Assembly: GCA_045114665.1 (NCBI GenBank)
Contig: JBGUKW010000251.1
Coordinates: 1 to 5,009 of the forward strand
Source of the DNA: CADAWZ01 sp045114665
GTDB lineage: Bacteria; Vulcanimicrobiota; CADAWZ01
Length of the DNA: 5,009 nucleotides
Direction of reading: 5' to 3'
In this document: piece after piece, positions 1 to 4,984 of the stretch
Numbering within the stretch: position 1 is the stretch's first letter
Layout: each line of letters starts with the position of its first letter
Notes under the pieces: generated by a model
Told to the model about the DNA's origin: nothing
The model's input: the letters and a program-made list of their open reading frames with translations, nothing else
Databases searched by the model: none
Position numbers and translations under genes: made by a program

Positions 1-656
1 CTTTAAAGCAAGTAAATATTCCTGATTCTGTAAAATTTATCGGATCAAGTGCTTTTGAAAATTGCAACTTACTTACAGTGATTACAATTCCAAATGGTGT
101 TACAGAAATATCACAAAAAATTTTTTGCGGTTGTAAATCATTAACTATTGTAAATATACCTGATACAGTGAAAAAAATAGGAGAGAGTGCTTTTGAGGAT
201 TGTGCTTCACTATCTAAAGTAACGCTTCCAGATGGAGTAACAAAAATAGAAAAAAATACTTTCTGTGGTTGTAAATCTTTGGTGAATATCACGCTTCCTG
301 ATTCAGTTACAGAAATAGGTTCAATGGCATTTTTTGAATGTGAATCACTAAATAATTTGACTATTCCTGAAAAAGTTGCAAACCTCGGTCTTAATTCATT
401 TTCAGGCTGTAAAAAATTGACAAAAATAACGGCTCCTGTTAGATTTTTCAAGGATGAATATATCCAAGAGGTTAAGAAAGAAGAGCCTAAGGGAAGGCTA
501 AACAATGGAGCAAATAATAGTAATTCCATAGTGTGGTTGGTAAACTACCCAAAACAGCCTATATTTAGGGGCGATGTCGTTGCTAAAACAATAATAAAAA
601 AAAACAGAGGAGAAAATGAAAAATGCACTTTCACTATAGGAAACAAATACCGATAA
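1..656 (+). CDS. BspA-like leucine-rich-repeat protein, 3' end (5' partial)
   Basis: The frame is open from the left edge (first full codon at 3), so the GTG at 78 is only an internal valine codon and the real start lies upstream of the window. Six full 23-residue repeats of the type LxxIxIPDxVxxIGxxAFxxCxS and part of a seventh fill about positions 3-449. This is the LRR_5 pattern of BspA-like proteins, which are usually exported or surface-attached and bind host or bacterial surfaces; that role is family knowledge, since no signal peptide is visible here. Odd and even repeats differ, with FCGCKS in units 2 and 4 and AFExC in units 1 and 3. After the repeats come about 70 residues of polar tail without repeats, a membrane segment or a recognisable sorting signal. 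The last 20 or so codons (about 590-656) run through what looks like the leader and ribosome-binding site of another gene, so the native C-terminus may have been altered by rearrangement. I see no convincing terminator after the stop. Confidence 0.88.
   Translation, partial: LKQVNIPDSVKFIGSSAFENCNLLTVITIPNGVTEISQKIFCGCKSLTIVNIPDTVKKIGESAFEDCASLSKVTLPDGVTKIEKNTFCGCKSLVNITLPDSVTEIGSMAFFECESLNNLTIPEKVANLGLNSFSGCKKLTKITAPVRFFKDEYIQEVKKEEPKGRLNNGANNSNSIVWLVNYPKQPIFRGDVVAKTIIKKNRGENEKCTFTIGNKYR
3..449 (+). repeat. Tandem 69-bp (23-codon) LRR_5 repeats
   Basis: The in-frame units begin at 3, 72, 141, 210, 279 and 348, each 69 bp, with a partial unit from 417. Conserved positions are a leading leucine, the IP(D/N) turn, a valine three residues on, the IG step, a phenylalanine and the cysteine near the unit end. 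Units 2 and 4 resemble each other more than their neighbours, as do units 1, 3 and 5, giving a higher-order 138-bp period. The last full unit (348-416) is the most divergent and caps the array. Confidence 0.85.
606..612 (+). promoter_or_regulatory. Shine-Dalgarno AGAGGAG inside the LRR gene's 3' end
   Basis: AGAGGAG lies 3 nt before the ATG at 616 and 10 nt before the ATG at 623, within the last codons of the leucine-rich-repeat gene. The ATG at 616 opens a frame that stops after seven codons (TAG at 637). The ATG at 623 opens a 67-codon frame. The site looks like the start region of a former or very small gene. Confidence 0.45.
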
Positions 657-826
657 CTAAAGACAATGTTATTTTTGCCAAAATTTTTTTAATGTTTGTT
701 TGTGGAATTTTTATACTTATTGGTATTCTTGGAGTTGTTTCTATAGCCTTTTGGATAGTCTCTTCAGAACAATATTTTTTTAACTCTTTTTCTAAAAATT
801 CTTCTCTTTTAATTTTTACAAGTTGA
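623..826 (+). pseudogene. Possible truncated small membrane protein gene
   Basis: This 67-codon frame begins 10 nt after a good Shine-Dalgarno and overlaps the stop of the leucine-rich-repeat gene by 34 nt in another frame. The product starts polar (HYRKQIPITKDN) and then carries a hydrophobic stretch at residues 17-46 that could span the membrane once. Beyond about residue 36 (near position 730) the same DNA encodes, on the other strand, the EcsC-like N-terminus described separately. The second half is therefore probably meaningless antisense reading. I read it as the 5' remnant of a membrane-protein gene cut by a deletion. It could instead be a real single-span small protein, or pure chance in AT-rich DNA. 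No family is recognised. Confidence 0.3.
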
Positions 827-885
827 AGTTTACTCGCTTGTTTTACAATTTTTTCAATGTCAACACCTTTTTTTATAATATCCAT
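634..885 (-). pseudogene. EcsC-family protein, N-terminal remnant
   Basis: Reading leftwards from the ATG at 885, the first 52 residues resemble, from my memory of the family, the start of EcsC-like proteins: a short helix, then LVKIKREEFLEKELKKY and SEETIQKAIETTP. EcsC proteins are usually a few hundred residues long; this frame has only 83 codons. From residue 53 on (below about position 730) it turns into an unrelated IPISIKIPQ-type tail that ends in a hydrophobic run, antisense to the other strand's membrane-like frame. The start is convincing: GGAGG at 890-894 (minus strand) is 4 nt before the ATG, with an extended -10 upstream. I infer a gene decapitated at its 3' side that keeps its promoter and ribosome-binding site. 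The function of EcsC-like proteins is poorly known, and the assignment rests on recalled similarity, not a search. Confidence 0.5.
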
Positions 886-889
886 TTTT

Positions 890-894
890 CCTCC
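890..894 (-). promoter_or_regulatory. Shine-Dalgarno GGAGG of the EcsC remnant
   Basis: CCTCC on the plus strand reads GGAGG on the minus strand, 4 nt before the ATG at 885. This is one of the strongest ribosome-binding sites in the window. It supports 885 as a genuine start even though the gene is truncated. Confidence 0.6.
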
Positions 895-915
895 AATTTT
901 TCTATATTTTATTAC

Positions 916-924
916 ATTATAACA
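916..924 (-). promoter_or_regulatory. Extended -10 promoter reading toward the EcsC remnant
   Basis: On the minus strand the sequence is TGTTATAATG, a perfect TGnTATAAT extended -10 (TATAAT at 921-916). No good -35 lies 17 nt upstream, and the extended TG may compensate. The palindrome at 934-948 covers the -35 position. The leader to the ATG at 885 would be about 20-25 nt. Confidence 0.5.
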
Positions 925-933
925 TATATATAT

Positions 934-948
934 TGACAGAATCTGTCA
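934..948. promoter_or_regulatory. Perfect 15-nt palindrome, candidate operator
   Basis: TGACAGA-A-TCTGTCA is a perfect inverted repeat with 7-nt arms and one central base. It lies between the minus-strand EcsC remnant and the plus-strand hydrolase operon. It covers the expected -35 position of the minus-strand promoter, and the TTGACA at 933-938 overlaps its left arm on the plus strand. The size and symmetry suit a dimeric helix-turn-helix repressor, and TGACA...TGTCA half-sites occur in some TetR-type operators. The regulator is not in the window and its identity is unknown. Confidence 0.4.
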
Positions 949-997
949 TTTTTAAACTAATTTTCAAAAATTACATATATCTATTCTTTATTATCTA

Positions 998-1026
998 TTC
1001 AAATACATTTAATATTTTTTTATAAT
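998..1026 (+). promoter_or_regulatory. Candidate promoter of the hydrolase-flavoprotein operon
   Basis: A perfect -10, TATAAT at 1021-1026, is preceded after 17 nt by TTCAAA (998-1003), which matches four of six -35 positions. Transcription would start near 1033, leaving a leader of about 77 nt with no obvious riboswitch or attenuator hairpin. A second possibility is TTGACA at 933-938 with ACTAAT at 956-961, but that -10 is poor. AT-rich DNA makes chance matches common. Confidence 0.45.
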
Positions 1027-1109
1027 TTCAGTCTTTTTTATAAAAGGGATATTAAAAATAAATAAAGAAAATATTTAGAAGTTGTTTAAAAAATAAAGGG
1101 GGCAGTTGT

Positions 1110-1778
1110 ATGAAAATTTATTATGGTGGACACTCTTCTTTTTTACTCGAATCAAACAACAATAGAATACTTGTTGATCCAATGATGATTTCTCCAAAAA
1201 TGGCAGATAAGAAACCTACATTGATAGCAGTTTCGCATGGACACGGAGACCATATTGGCGATTCAGAAAAAATAGCGAAAAAGAATGATATTCCGATAAT
1301 GGCTGTTTTTGAGCTTGCTAATTATTTTGCAAAAAAAGGCTGTAAGACTATAGATGGACATATTGGCGGAAAGATAAAATTTGATTTTGGTTTCATCAAA
1401 TATGTAACAGCTTTCCATGGCAATTCAACTCCAGATGGCACAGCAACTGGCAATCCCTGTGGCTTTATTTTTAACATTGACGGAATAACAGTATATCACA
1501 CAGGAGATACAGGTCTTTTTGGTGATATGGAATTGATCGCAAAACAAACTCCAGTCGATGTACTTCTCTGCCCAATAGGCGACAAATACACAATGGGTCC
1601 CGAAGATGCTATAGTTGCAACAAAACTTGTAAATCCAAAAATTGTAATTCCAATGCACTATAACACATTCCCACTAATAGCACAAGACCCCGAAGATTTC
1701 AAGCAAAAAGTAGAAAAAGATAGCAACACAAAAGTTGTCATTATGAAAGCAAATGATGTCTTTGAATATAACAAATAG
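1110..1778 (+). CDS. UPF0173 family metal-dependent hydrolase (metallo-beta-lactamase fold)
   Basis: The 222-residue protein has the full length of UPF0173 (YtkL-like) proteins. It opens with the family start MKIYYGGHSSFLLE and carries the metal-binding signature HGHGDH at residues 43-48. Further metal ligands follow at H103 (AFH), D133 (HTGDTG, 130-135) and H183 (PMHY). The segment GDKYTMGPEDA (157-167) is typical of this family. The set predicts a dinuclear, probably zinc, site in a cytoplasmic hydrolase; no signal peptide is seen. The natural substrate of the family is unknown, so no reaction is given. The start is fixed by AGGGGG at 1097-1102, 7 nt before the ATG. The stop is 10 nt from the next gene, so the two are very likely co-transcribed. 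Nothing in the catalytic set is missing. Confidence 0.93.
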   Translation: MKIYYGGHSSFLLESNNNRILVDPMMISPKMADKKPTLIAVSHGHGDHIGDSEKIAKKNDIPIMAVFELANYFAKKGCKTIDGHIGGKIKFDFGFIKYVTAFHGNSTPDGTATGNPCGFIFNIDGITVYHTGDTGLFGDMELIAKQTPVDVLLCPIGDKYTMGPEDAIVATKLVNPKIVIPMHYNTFPLIAQDPEDFKQKVEKDSNTKVVIMKANDVFEYNK

Positions 1779-1782
1779 GGAA
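1777..1782 (+). promoter_or_regulatory. Ribosome-binding site overlapping the upstream stop codon
   Basis: AGGGAA starts inside the TAG stop of the hydrolase gene (1776-1778) and lies 6 nt before the ATG at 1789. It decides this start and makes translational coupling of the two genes plausible. Confidence 0.5.
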
Positions 1783-1788
1783 TAGAAC

Positions 1789-3174
1789 ATGAAATTTTTT
1801 ACTCCAAATTCAAAAGAAGAATTATATAATTTTTTGGCTGAAAAAGAAAAAACTAATGATACTGTAGAAATTCTGGCTGGTGGTACATCTTTGATAGGTG
1901 ATTTGCAAGTAAAAGGGACTTATCCAAATTTTATAGTTGATATAAAAAAAATAGAGGAACTAAAAGAAATTAACTATAAATATGAAGAAGAAATTTTGAT
2001 AATAGGCTCAACAGTTACACTTACAGAAATCACAGAAAATGACTATATAAATGACGAATTTGAAATTCTCGTAGAATCAACATTAAAAATCCCTTTTAGA
2101 CCGACAAGAAATAGGGCTACAATAGGTGGAAATTTGTTTGATCCTCAAAATAGCATAATTGCTCCTGTTTTATTGGTTGCAGATGCTTCTTTAAAAATGC
2201 GAGATTCTAATGGAGAAATAATAACAATTCCTATTTCAGAATTTTACTCAAAAGAATATCATAAAAAAGAAAAATATCTGTTCATCGAAGAAGATGAATA
2301 TGATGAATTTGAAAATGACAATAATTATAATAACAATGATAATTATGAAATAGAAACTAAAAAAGATATTGGAAAAAGTGAAGATAATTCAATAATAATA
2401 AGAAATGATTTGTTATTTGTTGAGTCAATAGAAATTCCTAATAAATATTTTAATTCACCTGCAAAAATTTTGAGAACTACTGAAGATTATAATAATGACT
2501 ATGAAAGTCTTGTAAATTTAGTTGCACTTGTTACAGAAGACAATAAAATCAGATTTGCAGAATCAGCTTGTTCAGCTTATCCATTGTTTTTAGGTGAATA
2601 TTCTCTTTCTTTGAGTAATGACAAAATTTTAGAAGAAATATTGTCAACAAATAAAGTAACTTTTGAATGTGCTCCTCAAGAATTAGATTTTAAAAAATAT
2701 ATTTTTGAATTGCTCGAGTTTGGAAGAAATCCTGATGAAGAAATAATGATTAACTCCACTGTTGATGAAAAAATGCACACATTTTTTACAACTGATAAAA
2801 AGTCATTATTTACACTTTTCGACGAAGAAGAACTAACAGAAACGCCTTATGTCATATTTAACGGAAGAGTTGTCGATACAAGAGATGTATTTTCTATAGA
2901 AGCAAAAGATGCACAAATTGAAACAATCGAATATCTTTTGACTTTTAAAGATTCAACAGCATATAAATTTTTTAAATCTTTAGAAAAACATAAAGTAAGT
3001 GATAGTAAACAATATTTAAAAGAGATAGTAATGCTATTTTATGAGATAGTCAGAGAAAATCCAATTTTAAAGCCAGAAGACCTTAAAAAGATTATAGAAG
3101 TTATTTATACAGATATAAATTTTGAAAACTTGGTAACAGCAATTAAAGAATACCAAAAAGAAAATCAAAAATAA
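1789..3174 (+). CDS. XDH-type FAD-binding protein fused to a cysteine-free iron-sulfur-like domain
   Basis: Residues 1-155 form the FAD-binding domain of the molybdopterin dehydrogenase family: AGGTSLIGDL at 30-39 and RATIGGNL at 109-116 match its two flavin-contact motifs. An acidic, Asn-rich insertion (about 156-204) follows. The domain then resumes (LLFVESIEIPNKY), with a C-terminal flavoprotein domain at about 222-315 (RFAESACSAYPL in the usual R-A-x-G-A-x-A-P-x-P place). Residues about 329-385 (HTFFTTDKKSLFTLF, then YVIFNGRVVD, then IETIEYL) and 405-455 (RENPILKPEDLKKIIE, then FENLVTAIKE) resemble the two halves of the [2Fe-2S] small subunit, but hold no cysteine; the whole protein has only C261 and C294. 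FAD subunits are normally near 290 residues. FAD binding is likely. Electron transfer through iron-sulfur clusters in this chain is not possible in the usual way. No molybdopterin subunit is seen nearby. It is the second gene of the operon with the hydrolase and is followed by a terminator. Substrate unknown. Confidence 0.82.
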   Translation: MKFFTPNSKEELYNFLAEKEKTNDTVEILAGGTSLIGDLQVKGTYPNFIVDIKKIEELKEINYKYEEEILIIGSTVTLTEITENDYINDEFEILVESTLKIPFRPTRNRATIGGNLFDPQNSIIAPVLLVADASLKMRDSNGEIITIPISEFYSKEYHKKEKYLFIEEDEYDEFENDNNYNNNDNYEIETKKDIGKSEDNSIIIRNDLLFVESIEIPNKYFNSPAKILRTTEDYNNDYESLVNLVALVTEDNKIRFAESACSAYPLFLGEYSLSLSNDKILEEILSTNKVTFECAPQELDFKKYIFELLEFGRNPDEEIMINSTVDEKMHTFFTTDKKSLFTLFDEEELTETPYVIFNGRVVDTRDVFSIEAKDAQIETIEYLLTFKDSTAYKFFKSLEKHKVSDSKQYLKEIVMLFYEIVRENPILKPEDLKKIIEVIYTDINFENLVTAIKEYQKENQK

Positions 3175-3180
3175 AATGTT

Positions 3181-3217
3181 AAAAAGCCTGTGAATAGTCA
3201 AATTCGCAGGCTTTTTT
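3181..3217 (+). terminator. Rho-independent terminator of the hydrolase-flavoprotein operon
   Basis: The arms AAAGCCTGTGAAT (3183-3195) and ATTCGCAGGCTTT (3202-3214) form a 13-bp stem with a single U-G wobble and a 6-nt loop. The T run continues to 3217. It begins 6 nt after the stop codon of the flavoprotein gene. Confidence 0.9.
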
Positions 3218-3261
3218 GTATGACAAACCGATAATTTTTTTTATTTTTATCTTCTTTTAAA

Positions 3262-3390
3262 ATTTAGAACAATAGAGTAAAACAGTATATGTGATACATA
3301 TCTCCTATCTTACATTCTACAATAGTAAATCCTTTATCTTTTGCTATTTTCTAAAGCCTCGCAATGACAAAGTGGCAGTGTACAGGGTAT
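3262..3390 (-). pseudogene. Possible frameshifted gene relic
   Basis: Reading leftwards, one frame gives KIAKDKGFTIVECKIGD and continues to a TAA near 3262. Just upstream it is blocked by a TAG (3351-3353), but another frame there reads CHCEALE, so a small indel in the AAAA run would join them. The piece has a protein-like composition, but it is short, has no start signal, and its family is not recognised. Chance is a serious alternative. Confidence 0.2.
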
Positions 3391-3399
3391 ATATTTGAT

Positions 3400-3431
3400 A
3401 GTTTTGACAAAACTTTTTATTTACTTATTTT
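3400..3431 (+). promoter_or_regulatory. Candidate promoter with palindromic -35 region before the glycosyltransferase
   Basis: A consensus -35, TTGACA at 3404-3409, is followed after 16 nt by TATTTT (3426-3431), which matches four of six -10 positions. The -35 sits inside a perfect 15-nt palindrome, AGTTTTG-A-CAAAACT (3400-3414), with the same 7-1-7 geometry as the one at 934-948. A dimeric regulator bound here would block RNA polymerase. The leader to the gene would be about 135 nt, so a closer promoter in the AT-rich stretch is possible. Confidence 0.35.
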
Positions 3432-3573
3432 TTTTTTGAATCAACTAGCACAAGTCGTTAATTTATATTTTATTTAAAAAAAGCAATATAAAAAGATAAA
3501 AGGAAAAAGATATATAAAAAGAAAATATATTTTGATAAATCATTCTCAAACGCACTAAAAATGGGGTTAAAAT

Positions 3574-4899
3574 ATGTCGAATTTGTTTTCAAAAGAAAAT
3601 GTAGTTTTTGTACTGATGTCATTCGAAGGACCAGATAAATATTCGCTTGTTGGTGGTCTTGGTACTCGAATAATGGAACTGGCTAAAGTAATAAGTGAAG
3701 AAAATTACAAGGTTCACACTTTTTTTGTTGGCGATCCATATCTTCCAGAAAATACTACTATCGGAAATATCACATATCACAGAAAATGCAAAAATATAAG
3801 CAGTGAATCTTCTGGAATTTATGACAGAGAAAAAGAAAAAATAGAGGAGTGGAATAAAATCGTTCCACAAGAAATTATCGACGAAATTGTTATTCCAAAT
3901 GCCCAAAAAGGTATTTTAACAGCTATTTTGGCAGAAGATTGGCAGATGTCAGAAAGTGTTATAATACTTGATGAATTATTACGCAAAAAAGATCTCAGAG
4001 ATTACTGCGTTATATATTGGAATGTTAATAATGAATATGGTTTAAATGGTGTTGATATTAAAAAATTGTCTGAAATATGCACAATTACGACAGTGAGTAA
4101 ATTTATGAAAAAGAGAATGAAAGATAATTACTCTGTTGATTCAATACCAATTCCAAATGGAATACCACAGCGTATAATAGGTGAACCTGATTTAACAGCA
4201 AAAGAAGCAATTAAAAATTGCTTTGATGGGATAATCGTCCAAAAAGTAGCACGCTATGATTCAGATAAAAATTGGATTTGTGCAATAGAAACAATTTCAC
4301 TATTAAAAAAAGAGGGATTGAGACCTCACTTTTTGATGAGAGGGGGGGCTCAACCGTATCGTACAGAAGTTATATATAAAATACTCGAACTCGGCTTAAA
4401 ATATGTTACCGTAAATATAAAAAATCCAACATTGTCATCAATCATATCTACTTTCAAAAAATATTCACATTTCGATATTATTGAAATGGATTTCTTTATC
4501 CCTGAGGAATTTTTGATGCTTCTATACGGAACAGCTGATCTCGTTTTTGCAAATTCAACTTATGAACCATTTGGAATAGTTGGTCTCGAAGTAATGGCTA
4601 AAAAAGGTCTTCCAATTCTTGGCTGTACAGGCGAAGATTATGCTATAAACAATAAAAATTCAATAAGAACTAATTCGGAAAACCCTGAAGAATTAAAAAA
4701 TGCAATATGTGATATATTACAAAATTCACAATTAAGAGAAAAAATAAGAAATACAGGTCTTGAAACTGCCAAACAATTCACTTGGAATAGGGCATTGTCT
4801 ATATTACTTCATAATATAGAAGTTACTGTTAATGATTTTAATTTAAAAACCATAGGTCTTCAAAATGGAGAGTTCTTTTTAAAACCATTAAAAAATTAA
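3574..4899 (+). CDS. GT4-type (GT-B fold) glycosyltransferase
   Basis: The 441-residue protein shows the two-lobed plan of retaining GT-B enzymes. The N-terminal lobe has VVFVLMSFEGP followed by the glycine loop GGLGTR (27-32), which in this family and in glycogen synthases contacts the donor phosphates. The hinge carries TVSKFMKKRM (173-182) and IPIPNGI (191-197). The C-terminal lobe has QKVARYDSDKNW (223-234), with the R and K of the donor-binding site, and EPFGIVGLE (331-339), a complete E-x7-E motif. It should transfer a sugar from a nucleotide-sugar donor in the cytoplasm; no signal peptide or clear membrane segment is seen. Donor and acceptor cannot be read from the sequence; glycogen, cell-envelope or glycolipid synthesis are all possible. 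An in-frame TAA at 3568 leaves 3574 as the only start, with a modest GGGG (3563-3566) 7 nt before the ATG. It appears monocistronic, flanked by its own leader and a terminator. Confidence 0.9.
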   Translation: MSNLFSKENVVFVLMSFEGPDKYSLVGGLGTRIMELAKVISEENYKVHTFFVGDPYLPENTTIGNITYHRKCKNISSESSGIYDREKEKIEEWNKIVPQEIIDEIVIPNAQKGILTAILAEDWQMSESVIILDELLRKKDLRDYCVIYWNVNNEYGLNGVDIKKLSEICTITTVSKFMKKRMKDNYSVDSIPIPNGIPQRIIGEPDLTAKEAIKNCFDGIIVQKVARYDSDKNWICAIETISLLKKEGLRPHFLMRGGAQPYRTEVIYKILELGLKYVTVNIKNPTLSSIISTFKKYSHFDIIEMDFFIPEEFLMLLYGTADLVFANSTYEPFGIVGLEVMAKKGLPILGCTGEDYAINNKNSIRTNSENPEELKNAICDILQNSQLREKIRNTGLETAKQFTWNRALSILLHNIEVTVNDFNLKTIGLQNGEFFLKPLKN

Positions 4900-4910
4900 T
4901 TTTTTAAGAA

Positions 4911-4964
4911 AACGGACTTTCATCTCGGTTACTTGTATCCGAGATGAAAGTCCGTTATTTTTTT
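4911..4964 (+). terminator. Strong Rho-independent terminator, possibly bidirectional
   Basis: AACGGACTTTCATCTCGG (4911-4928) pairs perfectly over 18 bp with 4939-4956 around a 10-nt loop, followed by A and seven T (4958-4964). It starts 11 nt after the glycosyltransferase stop. The A-rich flank on the left (AAGAAAA) gives a T-rich run in the other direction, so it may also stop transcription arriving from the right. Confidence 0.93.
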
Positions 4965-4984
4965 GAAAAAACAATAAAAATATA

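Larger units (their letters stand above)
3218..3573. other. Intergenic region without an intact gene
   Basis: The 356 nt between the operon terminator and the glycosyltransferase have no open frame with a credible start on either strand. They hold a possible frameshifted relic on the minus strand (about 3270-3390), a GC-richer patch with CCTCGCAATGAC at 3357-3368 resembling a known type of dispersed repeat, a perfect palindrome at 3400-3414, and a long purine-rich leader before the glycosyltransferase start. No tRNA or recognisable riboswitch is seen. Confidence 0.6.

Noticed and set aside
78..80. GTG as start codon of the leucine-rich-repeat protein
   Set aside because: The frame stays open and keeps the repeat pattern (NIPDSV, GSSAFENC) back to the window edge. 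The GTG encodes a valine inside unit 2.
616..639. Seven-codon frame from the ATG at 616
   Set aside because: It stops at 637 and the Shine-Dalgarno is only 3 nt away. It could be a leader peptide, but nothing supports that.
1425..1658. Open frame on the minus strand inside the hydrolase gene
   Set aside because: It is antisense to conserved UPF0173 motifs (HTGDTG and the YTMGPEDA segment), has no ribosome-binding site, and its Cys/Trp/Tyr-rich product looks like a mirror of the real gene.
3619..3906. Open frame on the minus strand inside the glycosyltransferase gene
   Set aside because: It is antisense to the conserved N-terminal lobe, has no start signals, and its Phe/Asn/Ile-rich composition is expected from the complement of AT-rich coding DNA.
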